Source: CBDIDH01 sp965277595
GTDB lineage: Bacteria; Planctomycetota; Planctomycetia; Isosphaerales; Isosphaeraceae
Length of the DNA stretch: 64,000 nt
Assembly (NCBI GenBank): GCA_965277595.1
Contig: CBDIDH010000001.1
Coordinates: 1,364,001-1,428,000, forward strand
Direction: 5' to 3'
Numbering within the stretch: position 1 is the first letter of the stretch; each line of letters opens with the position of its first letter. The notes under the pieces are model-generated. The model was given only the letters and a program-made list of their open reading frames with translations, had not been told where the DNA came from and did not search any database. Position numbers and translations under genes: made by a program. Below are positions 27,182 through 35,244 of this stretch, piece after piece.

Positions 27182-29152
27182 TCACCGTTCCAGATTGCGA
27201 CGCTCCGCCGCCCTGCCCAGCGCGTTCAAGGCGCGAAGAACTTCCCGAGGGCTCACCGTCCTCGCCTCAGCGACCTTCTCCTTCTCCTTGCCCGAGCCCT
27301 CCGCGCCGACGATCGCGTCGTCGATGTAGTCGACGTAGCCGATCATCATTTCCTGCCAGGTCTGTTCACCCCAGCGAACCGCCTTGGAAGGGTCGGGGTT
27401 ATACGGATTTTCGGCGGAATTGTCAAAATGCGCGTAGCAGTCGATGCGCGTCCCCTTGGGTAAGGCGAGCGGTTCCGCGAGGGTGTAATACGATTGCCAT
27501 CCGAAGTCATAGGCGGGAACGGAGAGGAGAACTTCCTTGCGACCGTCCGGGAAGGTCGCTTCGTAGCGAAAATCCTTGCCGCGCAGGTGCATGTGAGGCA
27601 TGAAACTGAGCAAATGGACATCGTCTGAGAAGGCATGCGAGGACGAAACAAGGTGGCTCGATGACCCCGCGGGGATCTCGAACCGGGGCTGAGCAATCCC
27701 AAGCGTATGCGCCCTGTGCCGAACGGGCTCCTTGCTGACGATGAGTCCGACTCGCGATCGATCAGTCTTCAAGGTTCCGGTCGGCGTGTAATGGATTTGA
27801 AGAATCAGGTCCGATCCGGCGGGAATTTTCTTGGCCGAACCGGCCGGGTAGATCGATGGCATGTCGCCCGGCGCGAACCCGCAAAGATGGGCATCGGCCC
27901 TACGCCCGCGCAGGCCGGACGGCGAAAGCGAGTGATCGTCGACGTACACAACAATGTGATGGACTACCGACCGATCACCTGGCCGAGCCTCGGCCGCCTG
28001 AATCCAGGTGTCTTCCTTGAAACGAGTTGGGACGCGAACGTGGACGTATTCCACCGTCCCCTGAGCCGGGACAACGAACGGTTCGGGCGTCTCGAAGACC
28101 ACGTCGGGCGTGCCGATCGTCCACCCCTCGGGGAAGGTTCGCGGCGCGGGAATGTCTTTGGGATCGCCGAGCGGTGTCCCCTGATCGACCCAGGCCAGAA
28201 TCGTGGCGCGTTCGCGGGCGGAAAGACTTCGATCATTTTTGAAGTGGCCGTAACGTGGGTCGGCGTGCCAGGGAGGCATCCGCCGATCGTCAACAACCTC
28301 GCGAGCCATCGCGGCGTGGTTCTTGAGGTCGTCGTAAGTCAGGAGTGGGAACGGACCAACCTCGCCCGGCCGGTGGCATGACTGACACTTCTCGCGGACG
28401 ATCGACGCGACGTCCCTGGCATAGGTTACCGGCCCGACCTTCGCCTCTTCGCGTTCATCGTTTTCACGAAGGGCATTGGCAATTTCATGCGCAGCGGGCC
28501 GAACACGCGGAACATTGCCCAGCGCGGCAAGCTTCGACGGTTGCGGGGCGACCCGATCAAGCAGGCATCCGGCGGCCTCGGTCGCCTTGATCTCGACTCT
28601 GCCGCCGGTTATGACCTCCTCAAGAGCGTCTTTCAGGAAATGATGTTCCGGGTCGGGCTTTCGTTTGCCCGCGACGTACTGATCGTCAATCGCGCCTCGA
28701 TAGCGGACCATCGCCAGACCATCGACGACAATCACCTCGCAGGTCCGTTGGACCAGGGCCATGTCGGCAATGGCGTTGCCTGTATCCTTGAGAATGGGAA
28801 ACGTCAGGCCGTGCTCCTTCGCATGCGCCGCGATCTGGTCGGCCGTTTCATGAGCATTGGCGTTAATCCCGAGAAAAACGACGCCGCGATCGCGAAAGGT
28901 TTTGCTCAACTCCTCGAGCCGAGGAGCATAGAGACTTGCGATTGGGCAATCGGTTCCCAGGAAGGCGAGGACCACGGCGCGCTTGCCACGAAAGCCGTAA
29001 AGCGAGACAGGTTTGCCGGTTGAGACGTCGTTGGCCGTGAAGTTGGCCAGACGCTGGCCGACCATCCGGTTCGCGGGCAGGTCGTCGCCCCTCGCGAGTG
29101 TCGCGGCCATGATGCCAGTTAGGAAAAACAAGTTGAGGCGACGTGAAACCAT
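27182..29152 (-). CDS. Redoxin - cytochrome c - copper monooxygenase-like fusion
   Basis: The 656-residue exported protein begins with a signal peptide. A thioredoxin-fold redoxin domain follows (about 28-190) with LGTDCPIASLYAPRLEEL; it has one active cysteine, not a CxxC. A haem-binding CQSCH sits near residue 260 in a short cytochrome domain (HRPGEVGPFPLL). The C-terminal half resembles copper type II ascorbate-dependent monooxygenases, with HHIVVYV, LQIHYTP and FMPHMHLRGKDF as candidate copper ligands. It probably does redox chemistry in the periplasm. The ATG at 29152 has GAGGTG upstream. Substrate unknown. Confidence 0.82.
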   Translation of the reverse strand: MVSRRLNLFFLTGIMAATLARGDDLPANRMVGQRLANFTANDVSTGKPVSLYGFRGKRAVVLAFLGTDCPIASLYAPRLEELSKTFRDRGVVFLGINANAHETADQIAAHAKEHGLTFPILKDTGNAIADMALVQRTCEVIVVDGLAMVRYRGAIDDQYVAGKRKPDPEHHFLKDALEEVITGGRVEIKATEAAGCLLDRVAPQPSKLAALGNVPRVRPAAHEIANALRENDEREEAKVGPVTYARDVASIVREKCQSCHRPGEVGPFPLLTYDDLKNHAAMAREVVDDRRMPPWHADPRYGHFKNDRSLSARERATILAWVDQGTPLGDPKDIPAPRTFPEGWTIGTPDVVFETPEPFVVPAQGTVEYVHVRVPTRFKEDTWIQAAEARPGDRSVVHHIVVYVDDHSLSPSGLRGRRADAHLCGFAPGDMPSIYPAGSAKKIPAGSDLILQIHYTPTGTLKTDRSRVGLIVSKEPVRHRAHTLGIAQPRFEIPAGSSSHLVSSSHAFSDDVHLLSFMPHMHLRGKDFRYEATFPDGRKEVLLSVPAYDFGWQSYYTLAEPLALPKGTRIDCYAHFDNSAENPYNPDPSKAVRWGEQTWQEMMIGYVDYIDDAIVGAEGSGKEKEKVAEARTVSPREVLRALNALGRAAERRNLER

Positions 29153-29312
29153 GAGAAGAAACACCTCGGGCCAACGATGTCGAGCGCAAATTCCTGGCAA
29201 GGTCCGGCCGTGGGGGATACCCCAGGCGATCCTCCTGGTTTCGGAATTTTATCCGGCGCGGCGACGGGTCAAGAGCGAATCGAGACCAGGCGCGTTGAAC
29301 TCTCTGGCAATC

Positions 29313-29336
29313 TTTAGCGAATCGAGCTAAGCTAAA
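29313..29336. promoter_or_regulatory. Inverted repeat TTTAGC-N12-GCTAAA in divergent spacer
   Basis: A 6-bp inverted repeat with AT-rich arms lies between the divergent redoxin-fusion and lipoyl-like genes. It could be an operator. No known regulator site matches. Confidence 0.3.
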
Positions 29337-29457
29337 ACTCTCAAGACGAATGGCAGGCGGTGGCTCAACGTCGGGCCGACGCCTGGACCATTCGCCTTCG
29401 GGGGGCGATAAGATCGCTCACCCGAACACGATACGACAATTTGAGGCGGGGTTCGCC

Positions 29458-29754
29458 ATGCGTTTGGAGGCAGTGATCCTGCCCGACCTGGGGACCGGTC
29501 CGGACGTTCCAATTATTGTCAGCCACTGGTTCGCCTCGCGGGGAGATGACGTCTGGGAAGGGGACCGGCTCGTCGAGGTTCTCGTCGGCCCCGCGACCTT
29601 CGACGTCCCCGCGCCCGTGTCGGGTCGTCTGACCGAGATTCGCGGTCGGGAGGATGACCAGGTGGTTCCCGGGGCCGTTCTCGGCCTCGTCGCGCCCAGC
29701 GAGGACGGTGACGGTGACGCTCCGCGGACGTCTCCGGACCGCCGCCCGACATGA
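29458..29754 (+). CDS. Lipoyl-domain fold protein lacking the modified lysine
   Basis: This 98-residue protein is a single biotinyl/lipoyl-type domain. LPDLGTGPDVPIIVSHW, then GDDVWEGDRLVEV and VPAPVSGRLTEI, line up with the E2 lipoyl domain. At the place where the ETDKA hairpin should carry the lysine it reads EVLVGPA, so the lysine is replaced by proline 45. There is no lysine anywhere in the protein, so it cannot be lipoylated or biotinylated. The start has GAGGCGGGG upstream. Its stop overlaps the Nudix start (ATGA), so the two are probably translated together. It might be a binding or scaffolding module; the function is unknown. Confidence 0.82.
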   Translation: MRLEAVILPDLGTGPDVPIIVSHWFASRGDDVWEGDRLVEVLVGPATFDVPAPVSGRLTEIRGREDDQVVPGAVLGLVAPSEDGDGDAPRTSPDRRPT

Positions 29755-30212
29755 CGACGATCCAGGAACACTCCGCCGGGGTGATCCCCTATCGATCCGT
29801 CGAAGGCGAGGGCCTGGTTTACCTCGTCCTGCACTCGGCGACCGTGCGCAACCCCCGAGCCAAGTGGGAGTTCCCCAAAGGGGGCATGGAAGCCGGTGAG
29901 TCTACCCGAGAGACCGCCGCGCGCGAGTTTCAGGAAGAAACCGGCCTCTTCGACTGGTCCTTTCGCGATGGATTCGACCGCAGTCTGTCGTATACCTACA
30001 TTCGGCGAGGCCGGAAGGTCATCAAGACGGTCGCCTACTACCTCGTCGAGGTCCACGACGTGAGTACGCTTACACGCTCTAATGAGCATGTCGAAGACCC
30101 TTTCGGTCACTGGTGCTACTGGGGCACCTTTGACCAGATTAACCGTCTTCTCTATCATGCCAAGATCCGCCAGGTTTTTGCCGAGGCGAATGAGTGGCTG
30201 AATCAGGGATAG
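29751..30212 (+). CDS. Nudix hydrolase (Ap4A-hydrolase-like)
   Basis: This 153-residue enzyme has a complete Nudix box: GGMEAGESTRETAAREFQEE followed by TGL, with the metal-binding REFQEE. The N-terminal SAGVIPYR and KWEFPKGG are as in bis(5'-nucleosyl)-tetraphosphate hydrolases, so a dinucleotide or nucleotide substrate is likely but not proven. It overlaps the lipoyl-like gene by 4 nt (ATGA). Confidence 0.9.
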   Translation: MTTIQEHSAGVIPYRSVEGEGLVYLVLHSATVRNPRAKWEFPKGGMEAGESTRETAAREFQEETGLFDWSFRDGFDRSLSYTYIRRGRKVIKTVAYYLVEVHDVSTLTRSNEHVEDPFGHWCYWGTFDQINRLLYHAKIRQVFAEANEWLNQG

Positions 30213-30339
30213 ACAGTTGTCCAGCCCGATGGGTGCCGCATCGCACCCGATTATCTTATACGCCGCGATCACCGCGGTCTATCTGTCGTTATTGACTGAG
30301 TCAATCTTGTCTGATGGCGTAGAAACGTTGGAGGCGACT

Positions 30340-30675
30340 TCATCGAAGCAAGAAAGGTTCGCCATTGGTTGCGATGTGAATCGGGGGGAGACCATTGGAG
30401 AACGTTCCAGCAGGATAGGTCGGGACGCTTGTGATCGTCGCGGCCTTGACGACGGCCGGCTTGACCACCACGGATCGGAGGATGTAAGGTTCGCCATTCG
30501 TCGCCGTGTGAATGGGAGACGTCGCGCCTGGAGACGTGATCGCATGGCTAGTCAACTGAGATTGTGTAAACACGGAAAAGGCGTGTGACGTGGCGAAAAC
30601 CGCGCTCGGGGTGGTTCGGGTTTCGAGCGTATCGGAAAGTGTCGGGGAAAACTTGTGTGAGCGGATCATGGTCAT
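30340..30675 (-). CDS. Small planctomycete protein with LExR motif and C-terminal repeat
   Basis: This 111-residue protein starts at an ATG with AAGGAA 4-5 nt upstream. Near residue 18 it has LETRTTPSAVFA, a variant of the LEPR/LEDR-type N-terminal motif of exported planctomycete proteins. The end holds two copies of the pattern PIHxATNGEPxxLR about 45 residues apart, the last one at the very C-terminus. No known family. The reading frame is short, so it could also be a fragment of a larger repeat protein. Confidence 0.5.
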   Translation of the reverse strand: MTMIRSHKFSPTLSDTLETRTTPSAVFATSHAFSVFTQSQLTSHAITSPGATSPIHTATNGEPYILRSVVVKPAVVKAATITSVPTYPAGTFSNGLPPIHIATNGEPFLLR

Positions 30676-31112
30676 TCGTTCCTTGAGGTTCAGAGTCAGG
30701 AGAGTCCTAGAGACCGCTTTTTGTTTCTTCGCGGGGCTTTGGCCGCGATTCATGAGATTTTAAAAGGCAATTGCTTTGCCAATCGCGCGAAATTTTTGAG
30801 AATTATGATTTGGAGATACGCGTGTTCTCACATATTCCGACACGAGGGTGCCAGAGCCTTTAGGAAACATTAAGCCTTCTGGGATCAGCGAGTCCAAGAG
30901 TGATTCAAGACGGCCAGGACTCGATCAATCTCCGGTCCAGGCGCACCTCGACGAAAGCTCGAAAACGAAGCCAGACCATCAAGGGCGATCCCGAGAAGGG
31001 CCAAGATTTCAGCCCACTACCGCCGGGCTGTGTCTTCTTCTACAATGATGCGTGCAGGCGGAAGACGTTTCATTCCTGAAAATTGCCGGCAATGGGGTCG
31101 GGGAGGATTGTC
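30676..31112. other. AT-richer divergent intergenic region
   Basis: This 437-nt region lies between divergent genes. It is visibly richer in A and T around 30750-30830 than its surroundings, as expected for promoters. No clear -35/-10 pair, repeat or RNA gene was found. Confidence 0.4.
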
Positions 31113-32219
31113 ATGGCGACAGGTCTTCGAAAGGTGCTGGTCGCGAGTTGTTTGGGATTGGGACTTCTCGGCGGTCGGGCGTGGGCGGCGGAGACACTGG
31201 CTCCCGCAACAGCCCCGGGTCGAGAAATCCCGGCGCCCTTCGCGCCCTTCGAATACCTGATCGGGAGCTGGAAGGGGAGTGGAGTTCCGACCGCGAACCG
31301 AGTCAAGGGGTGGGTTGAGTCGCACGCCTGGGCCTGGAAGTTTGACAAGGGAATTCCCGTCGGCATGTCGGTCGAGGCGACCGGAGACAAGATCCTCGCC
31401 AAGGCTCAACTCACGTATGATGCCGCCTCAAAGACGTACACGCTCGCCGGCACCGACCCGGCGGGAAAGCCGATCACCTTCGTCGGCGGATTCGACAAGA
31501 CAGGCCGGTTGCTCACGCTCGATCGCGTCGGGACGACAGCCGACGGAGCCAAACAGAAGGCGATCTTGACCCCCAATGCCAACTTCGTCCGGTACACGAT
31601 GCGGTTCATGGATCAAGAAGCGGGCTCGCCGCAGTTCAAGCCGGTGATCGACGTCGGACTGACCAAGGAGGGCGAGTCGTTCGCCGCCGGAGGATCGGCC
31701 GCCGATCTGCCGAAGTGCATCGTCACCGGAGGCGCCGCGACGATGTCGGTCAGCTATCAGGGGCGTTCGTTTCCGCTCTGTTGCAGCGGGTGTAAGGATG
31801 AGTTTAACGACAACCCCGAGAAGTACATCAAGAAGCTGGCCTTGAAGAATGAAGCGGGGGGCGGCAAGACCGGAGCGAAGTCAGCCTCGTCCAGCGTGGG
31901 CAAGGACGACGGAACCTTCGGCGACGTGATGGTGGACGAGCCGAAAGCCGCGACCAAGAAGTCAACCGCGACCGCCAAGAGCAAGGCCGCGGCCCCCGCC
32001 AAGGATGCCGCCGCCGACGCGGCGAAGGTCGACGAGCCCACCAAGACGCCCGACAATTCCGCCAAGGCGGCCTCGACGCTCAAGCTCGGCCAGAACCTGG
32101 ACAAGGCGGGAAAGACGGCCGCCGCCCTGATGTATTACCGTCAGGTCGTCAAGCTTTACCCGGACACTCCCGCCGCCAAGACGGCGGCCGACCGGATCAA
32201 GGCCCTCGGCGTGCGTTGA
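31113..32219 (+). CDS. Exported protein with YHS/TRASH-like metal site and TPR-like tail
   Basis: The 368-residue protein starts at an ATG with GGGGAGG 6 nt upstream. A signal peptide ends near GGRAWAAE. Residues of about 45-195 look like a DUF1579-type beta-barrel (FEYLIGSWKGSG). Then comes a YHS/TRASH-type metal-binding motif: CIVTGG, and CCSGCKDEFNDNPEKYIKKL. A Lys/Ala-rich linker and a TPR-like helix pair (AALMYYRQVVKLYPDTPAAK) end it. It probably handles a metal ion or copper-like ligand outside the cytoplasm; this is inferred from the cysteines only. Confidence 0.72.
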   Translation: MATGLRKVLVASCLGLGLLGGRAWAAETLAPATAPGREIPAPFAPFEYLIGSWKGSGVPTANRVKGWVESHAWAWKFDKGIPVGMSVEATGDKILAKAQLTYDAASKTYTLAGTDPAGKPITFVGGFDKTGRLLTLDRVGTTADGAKQKAILTPNANFVRYTMRFMDQEAGSPQFKPVIDVGLTKEGESFAAGGSAADLPKCIVTGGAATMSVSYQGRSFPLCCSGCKDEFNDNPEKYIKKLALKNEAGGGKTGAKSASSSVGKDDGTFGDVMVDEPKAATKKSTATAKSKAAAPAKDAAADAAKVDEPTKTPDNSAKAASTLKLGQNLDKAGKTAAALMYYRQVVKLYPDTPAAKTAADRIKALGVR

Positions 32220-32299
32220 ACGGACGATCTGATTTCATCAATAGACCAATCGATGGAAAAAATCCGCCCGCGGGAAGCCCAATGGCCGCTCGCGGGCGA

Positions 32300-32986
32300 T
32301 TACGCGTCCTTTGGCCCGATCAGGATGTCGAGGCCGATCCGGGTCGTGCGGATCGTCCAGGCGTCGCGGTTCCAGCCGACGATGATTCCCGAACCTTCCA
32401 GGCGATCAAACATCTGCTCGACGTACGCGGGGACGCGGTCCTCATACTCGGAAACAAGGTCGAGCTTGCGGGCGATCAGGTTGAGGATACCCCGGATCGA
32501 GGCGGGTCCTTTCTCGGCGATCCGCTTCTGACCCTCGGGCGAGGCGGGGTCGGGGCCTTCCAGGGTTAGCTCCATCGATTGAAGGAGCTTGCCAAAGCTC
32601 CCGAACCAGTTATCACCAAACCCGAAATATTCGCGATGAACAATGATGAGCTGGCCTCGTCGAACGATGGCGGCCTGGTAAACGGATTCGAGGAAATTCT
32701 CACCGTAATCGTTCTGAAAAGCGATGTTCACCGCCTTGGCGAGATGCTGAAGCGCCGCGGCGACGCCGACCGACCCGGGATCGACATCGAGCGCCATGTC
32801 TCTGAGACCGCCGGCCTTGCGCGCGGTGACCGTTCCCGTGCCGTTCTCAGGCGTTACGGCGACTCCCAAGCTCACTTCACCTGCCGACGTCGGCAGCGGA
32901 GCCAGTTGAGGCGGAACGGGACGGGTCACAGGTCGGCCCGGCGGCGACGCCTTCTTCGGACCTTTAGGGGGCGGTTGAGGGGGCAT
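32300..32986 (-). CDS. Hypothetical protein, unknown family
   Basis: The 228-residue protein has a proline-rich N-terminus of about 35 residues and then a mixed alpha/beta domain with an LKAV/AFQNDYGENFLESVYQ helix region. The C-terminus ends in a well-structured stretch (IIVGWNRDAWTIRTTRI). No signal peptide or membrane segment. GGAG lies 10 nt before the ATG. I do not recognise it. It lies 70 nt after the SDR gene in the same direction. Confidence 0.65.
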   Translation of the reverse strand: MPPQPPPKGPKKASPPGRPVTRPVPPQLAPLPTSAGEVSLGVAVTPENGTGTVTARKAGGLRDMALDVDPGSVGVAAALQHLAKAVNIAFQNDYGENFLESVYQAAIVRRGQLIIVHREYFGFGDNWFGSFGKLLQSMELTLEGPDPASPEGQKRIAEKGPASIRGILNLIARKLDLVSEYEDRVPAYVEQMFDRLEGSGIIVGWNRDAWTIRTTRIGLDILIGPKDA

Positions 32987-33010
32987 GGGGAAGGGCTCCG
33001 TCGAGTCGGG

Positions 33011-33040
33011 GCTTTACGTTGCTTTACGTTGGCTTACGCG
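33011..33040. repeat. Short tandem repeat GCTTTACGTT
   Basis: Two exact copies and one degenerate copy of a 10-mer fill the spacer between the hypothetical gene and the SDR stop. CAACGTAAGGC at 33068-33078 faces it, so a hairpin is possible. Meaning unknown. Confidence 0.5.
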
Positions 33041-33056
33041 GAGTTTTGCAGCGAAA

Positions 33057-33821
33057 TCATCCCCGGCCAACGTAAGGCATCTTGGTCGCCATCACGGTGA
33101 GAGAGAGGACGTTGGCGTCGAGCGGCAGACTGGCCATGTAAAGGACGGCTCGGGCAACGTGGACGGGGTCAATCGTCGGCTCAACGAGGGTTTCGCCGTT
33201 CGGTTGAAGGATGCCGGATTTCATCCGGGCGGTGAGGTCGGTCTCGGCGTTGCCAATGTCGATCTGGCCGCAGGCAATGTCGTATGGGCGACCATCGAGA
33301 GCGGTCGATTTCGTGAGGCCGGTCACCGCGTGCTTCGTCGCCGTGTACGGCGCGGAATTGGGCCGGGGAGTTGTCGAGGAAATCGACCCGTTGTTGATGA
33401 TCCGCCCGCCGCGCGGTTTCTGACTCTTCATGAGTCGAAAAGCCGCCTGGGTGCAGAGAAATAGACCGGTCAAATTGACGTCGACGACGCCTTGCCACTG
33501 CTCGAGGGTCAGGTCTTCAAGAGGGATCGCCGGTGCGCCTCGGCCGGCGTTGTTGAAGAGGAGATCGAGGCGGCCGAAGCGGTTTTTCAGGGTTTCGAAC
33601 AGAGCGAGAACGGACGCGGAATCACTCACGTCGGTCGGCACGACGAGGCTCGACGACGCGGCCTTGCCCGCGAGCGCGGCGGTTTCTTCGAGCGACTCGC
33701 GACGTCGACCGGCGAGGGCCACGACATCGCCCTGTTCCAGGAGTGCGAGAGCGACCGCCCTGCCGATTCCCGATCCCGCGCCGGTCACCAGGGCGATTTT
33801 TTGCGGAGCGTTCCTCGTCAA
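33057..33821 (-). CDS. Short-chain dehydrogenase/reductase
   Basis: The 254-residue protein has the classical SDR features. They are the Rossmann motif TGAGSGIGRA, an arginine pair after the second strand (GRRRES) that suggests NADP, NNAG and the active-site serine in NNGSISS. The YTATK pair completes the catalytic set. The substrate is not predictable. It begins the leftward pair with the hypothetical gene at 32300. Confidence 0.92.
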   Translation of the reverse strand: MTRNAPQKIALVTGAGSGIGRAVALALLEQGDVVALAGRRRESLEETAALAGKAASSSLVVPTDVSDSASVLALFETLKNRFGRLDLLFNNAGRGAPAIPLEDLTLEQWQGVVDVNLTGLFLCTQAAFRLMKSQKPRGGRIINNGSISSTTPRPNSAPYTATKHAVTGLTKSTALDGRPYDIACGQIDIGNAETDLTARMKSGILQPNGETLVEPTIDPVHVARAVLYMASLPLDANVLSLTVMATKMPYVGRG

Positions 33822-34387
33822 AGGGCACCTCGGTCGACTTGCCTGTGCGTTCCGACTTCAAAAAAAGAATCGCATAGCGTCTCGGGTCGTTGATCTTCGG
33901 TGGTTCGCCTGAAGGGTTCAAGAGTGGACCGCCATGCGGCAGCGTTCTTTCTCTGACGGAACAAAGGCCGAGGCTTGATGACCGGATCATGGGATGATTC
34001 TGCCCGAAACTTTCTCGCGGAAAACTTTGGGTTCAAGCTCCCGTCTCGATGTCTTCAATCGTTCATCGATGCTCGGAGCTAGGCTTTTGCCCTGGCGAAA
34101 GTATTCCTCGCTGCGGAAAGATTGGACGCCGGTCGATTGAAACTTCGCCCGTCAAAAAAAACGAAAGGAATTGACAACAGATTCGAAAGGCTCTATTCAT
34201 CCGTTCCGAGGCTCGTTATGCTCTAGGCGGTTGGTTTGACGAACGAGCGGCTCCGCCTGGCTCTTTTTCGGATCCGGTCCCTGCCGATCCTGCTCGCCGT
34301 TCCAGCCTATCGGGCTTTTTCTGACCCTTTCCGCCTCGACCCTGTTCGTGTTTCGCGGGTCGTCATGCCTTCGTTCGGAGTTCAGTC
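33822..34387. other. Long intergenic region upstream of RNA-binding protein gene
   Basis: This 566-nt region lies between divergent genes. It contains a possible promoter at 34171-34199 and leaves a leader of about 180 nt before the RRM gene. I found no RNA gene or repeat. Confidence 0.4.
34171..34199 (+). promoter_or_regulatory. Possible promoter for RRM protein gene
   Basis: A consensus -35, TTGACA, is followed after 17 nt by TATTCA (half the consensus -10). An A-rich stretch precedes the -35. A start here would give a long 5' leader, as is common for cold-responsive RRM genes in other bacteria. Confidence 0.35.
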
Positions 34388-34744
34388 GTGGGTAAGAAAC
34401 TTTACGTGGGGAACCTGACCTACAGCGTCAACGAGTCCGACCTGGAAGCGCTTTTCTCCCAGTTCGGCACCGTTCAGAGCGCCCAGATCATCGTGGACCG
34501 CGATACGAACCGCTCGAAGGGCTTCGGGTTCGTCGAGATGGACACGGAAGCCCAGGCTCAAGCGGCCATCCAGGGCCTCGACGGCCGCGATCATGACGGC
34601 CGGAACCTGACCGTCAACGAGGCCAAGCCTCGTGAACCGCGCAGCGGTGGTGGCGGCGGCTACGGCGGCGGCCGGGGCGGCGGAGGCGGCGGCTACGGCG
34701 GCGGTGGTGGTGGTTACGGCGGCGGCGGTGGTGGCCGGTATTGA
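34388..34744 (+). CDS. RRM RNA-binding protein with Gly/Tyr-rich tail
   Basis: The 118-residue protein has one RRM domain (residues 1-80). The RNP2 motif KLYVGNL is at the start and RNP1 SKGFGFVEM near 42-50, the aromatic residues that stack on RNA. The last 35 residues are Gly-rich with repeated GGGGYGGG. The start is a GTG at 34388, which gives MGKKLYVGNL. It resembles the cyanobacterial Rbp family, which is often cold-induced. A hairpin with a TTCG loop lies 54 nt after the stop. Confidence 0.93.
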   Translation: MGKKLYVGNLTYSVNESDLEALFSQFGTVQSAQIIVDRDTNRSKGFGFVEMDTEAQAQAAIQGLDGRDHDGRNLTVNEAKPREPRSGGGGGYGGGRGGGGGGYGGGGGGYGGGGGGRY

Positions 34745-34797
34745 TCCAGCCAGCCCGATCGATCGAACGATCAACTTGGTCGATTGACAATACCGTT

Positions 34798-34826
34798 CGA
34801 GGGGGACCGTTCGCGGTGCCCCTTCG
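34798..34826 (+). terminator. Hairpin with TTCG tetraloop
   Basis: CGAGGGGGACCG pairs with CGGTGCCCCTTCG around a TTCG loop, with one bulged G. It lies between the RRM gene and the DUF4259 gene. No T-run follows, so it may be a structural element rather than a terminator. Confidence 0.4.
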
Positions 34827-34869
34827 ATCCTGACTCGCTCGGGCGAACCCGACGAAGGAGCGTCGCCGC

Positions 34870-35208
34870 ATGGGCACCTGGGGAACCGCGGCGTGGGAAA
34901 GCGATGGAGCGGCCGACTGGTTCGCTGCACTCTTCGATACCACGGGACTATCCAGGCAGGTCGAGGAGACGCTCAACGGAGATCCAGAGGACGACCACGA
35001 GGAGATTCGGGCTGCCGCCTCGCTGCTCGTCATGCTCGGCCGAGACTTTATCTGGCCGGTGGATGAGCTGGACCGAGATCTGGCCCTGGCAATCCACAAG
35101 CTGGAGGCAATCCGCGAGCTGGATATTTACCAAGAAGTCCCCGAATTCGTGGCCGCGATCGACCTGGATCTCGAAGTTCTCCGGTCCCGCCTGAAAAAAA
35201 AGGACTGA
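34870..35208 (+). CDS. DUF4259 protein
   Basis: The 112-residue protein opens with MGTWGTAAWESDGAADWFAA, the hallmark of DUF4259. The rest is helical and acidic. Family members are often found among polymorphic-toxin immunity genes in other bacteria, but no toxin is visible next to it. AGGAG precedes the ATG. Function unknown. Confidence 0.85.
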   Translation: MGTWGTAAWESDGAADWFAALFDTTGLSRQVEETLNGDPEDDHEEIRAAASLLVMLGRDFIWPVDELDRDLALAIHKLEAIRELDIYQEVPEFVAAIDLDLEVLRSRLKKKD

Positions 35209-35244
35209 GGATTGCAAGAGGGAGACGAAATCCAAGGGCAAACG

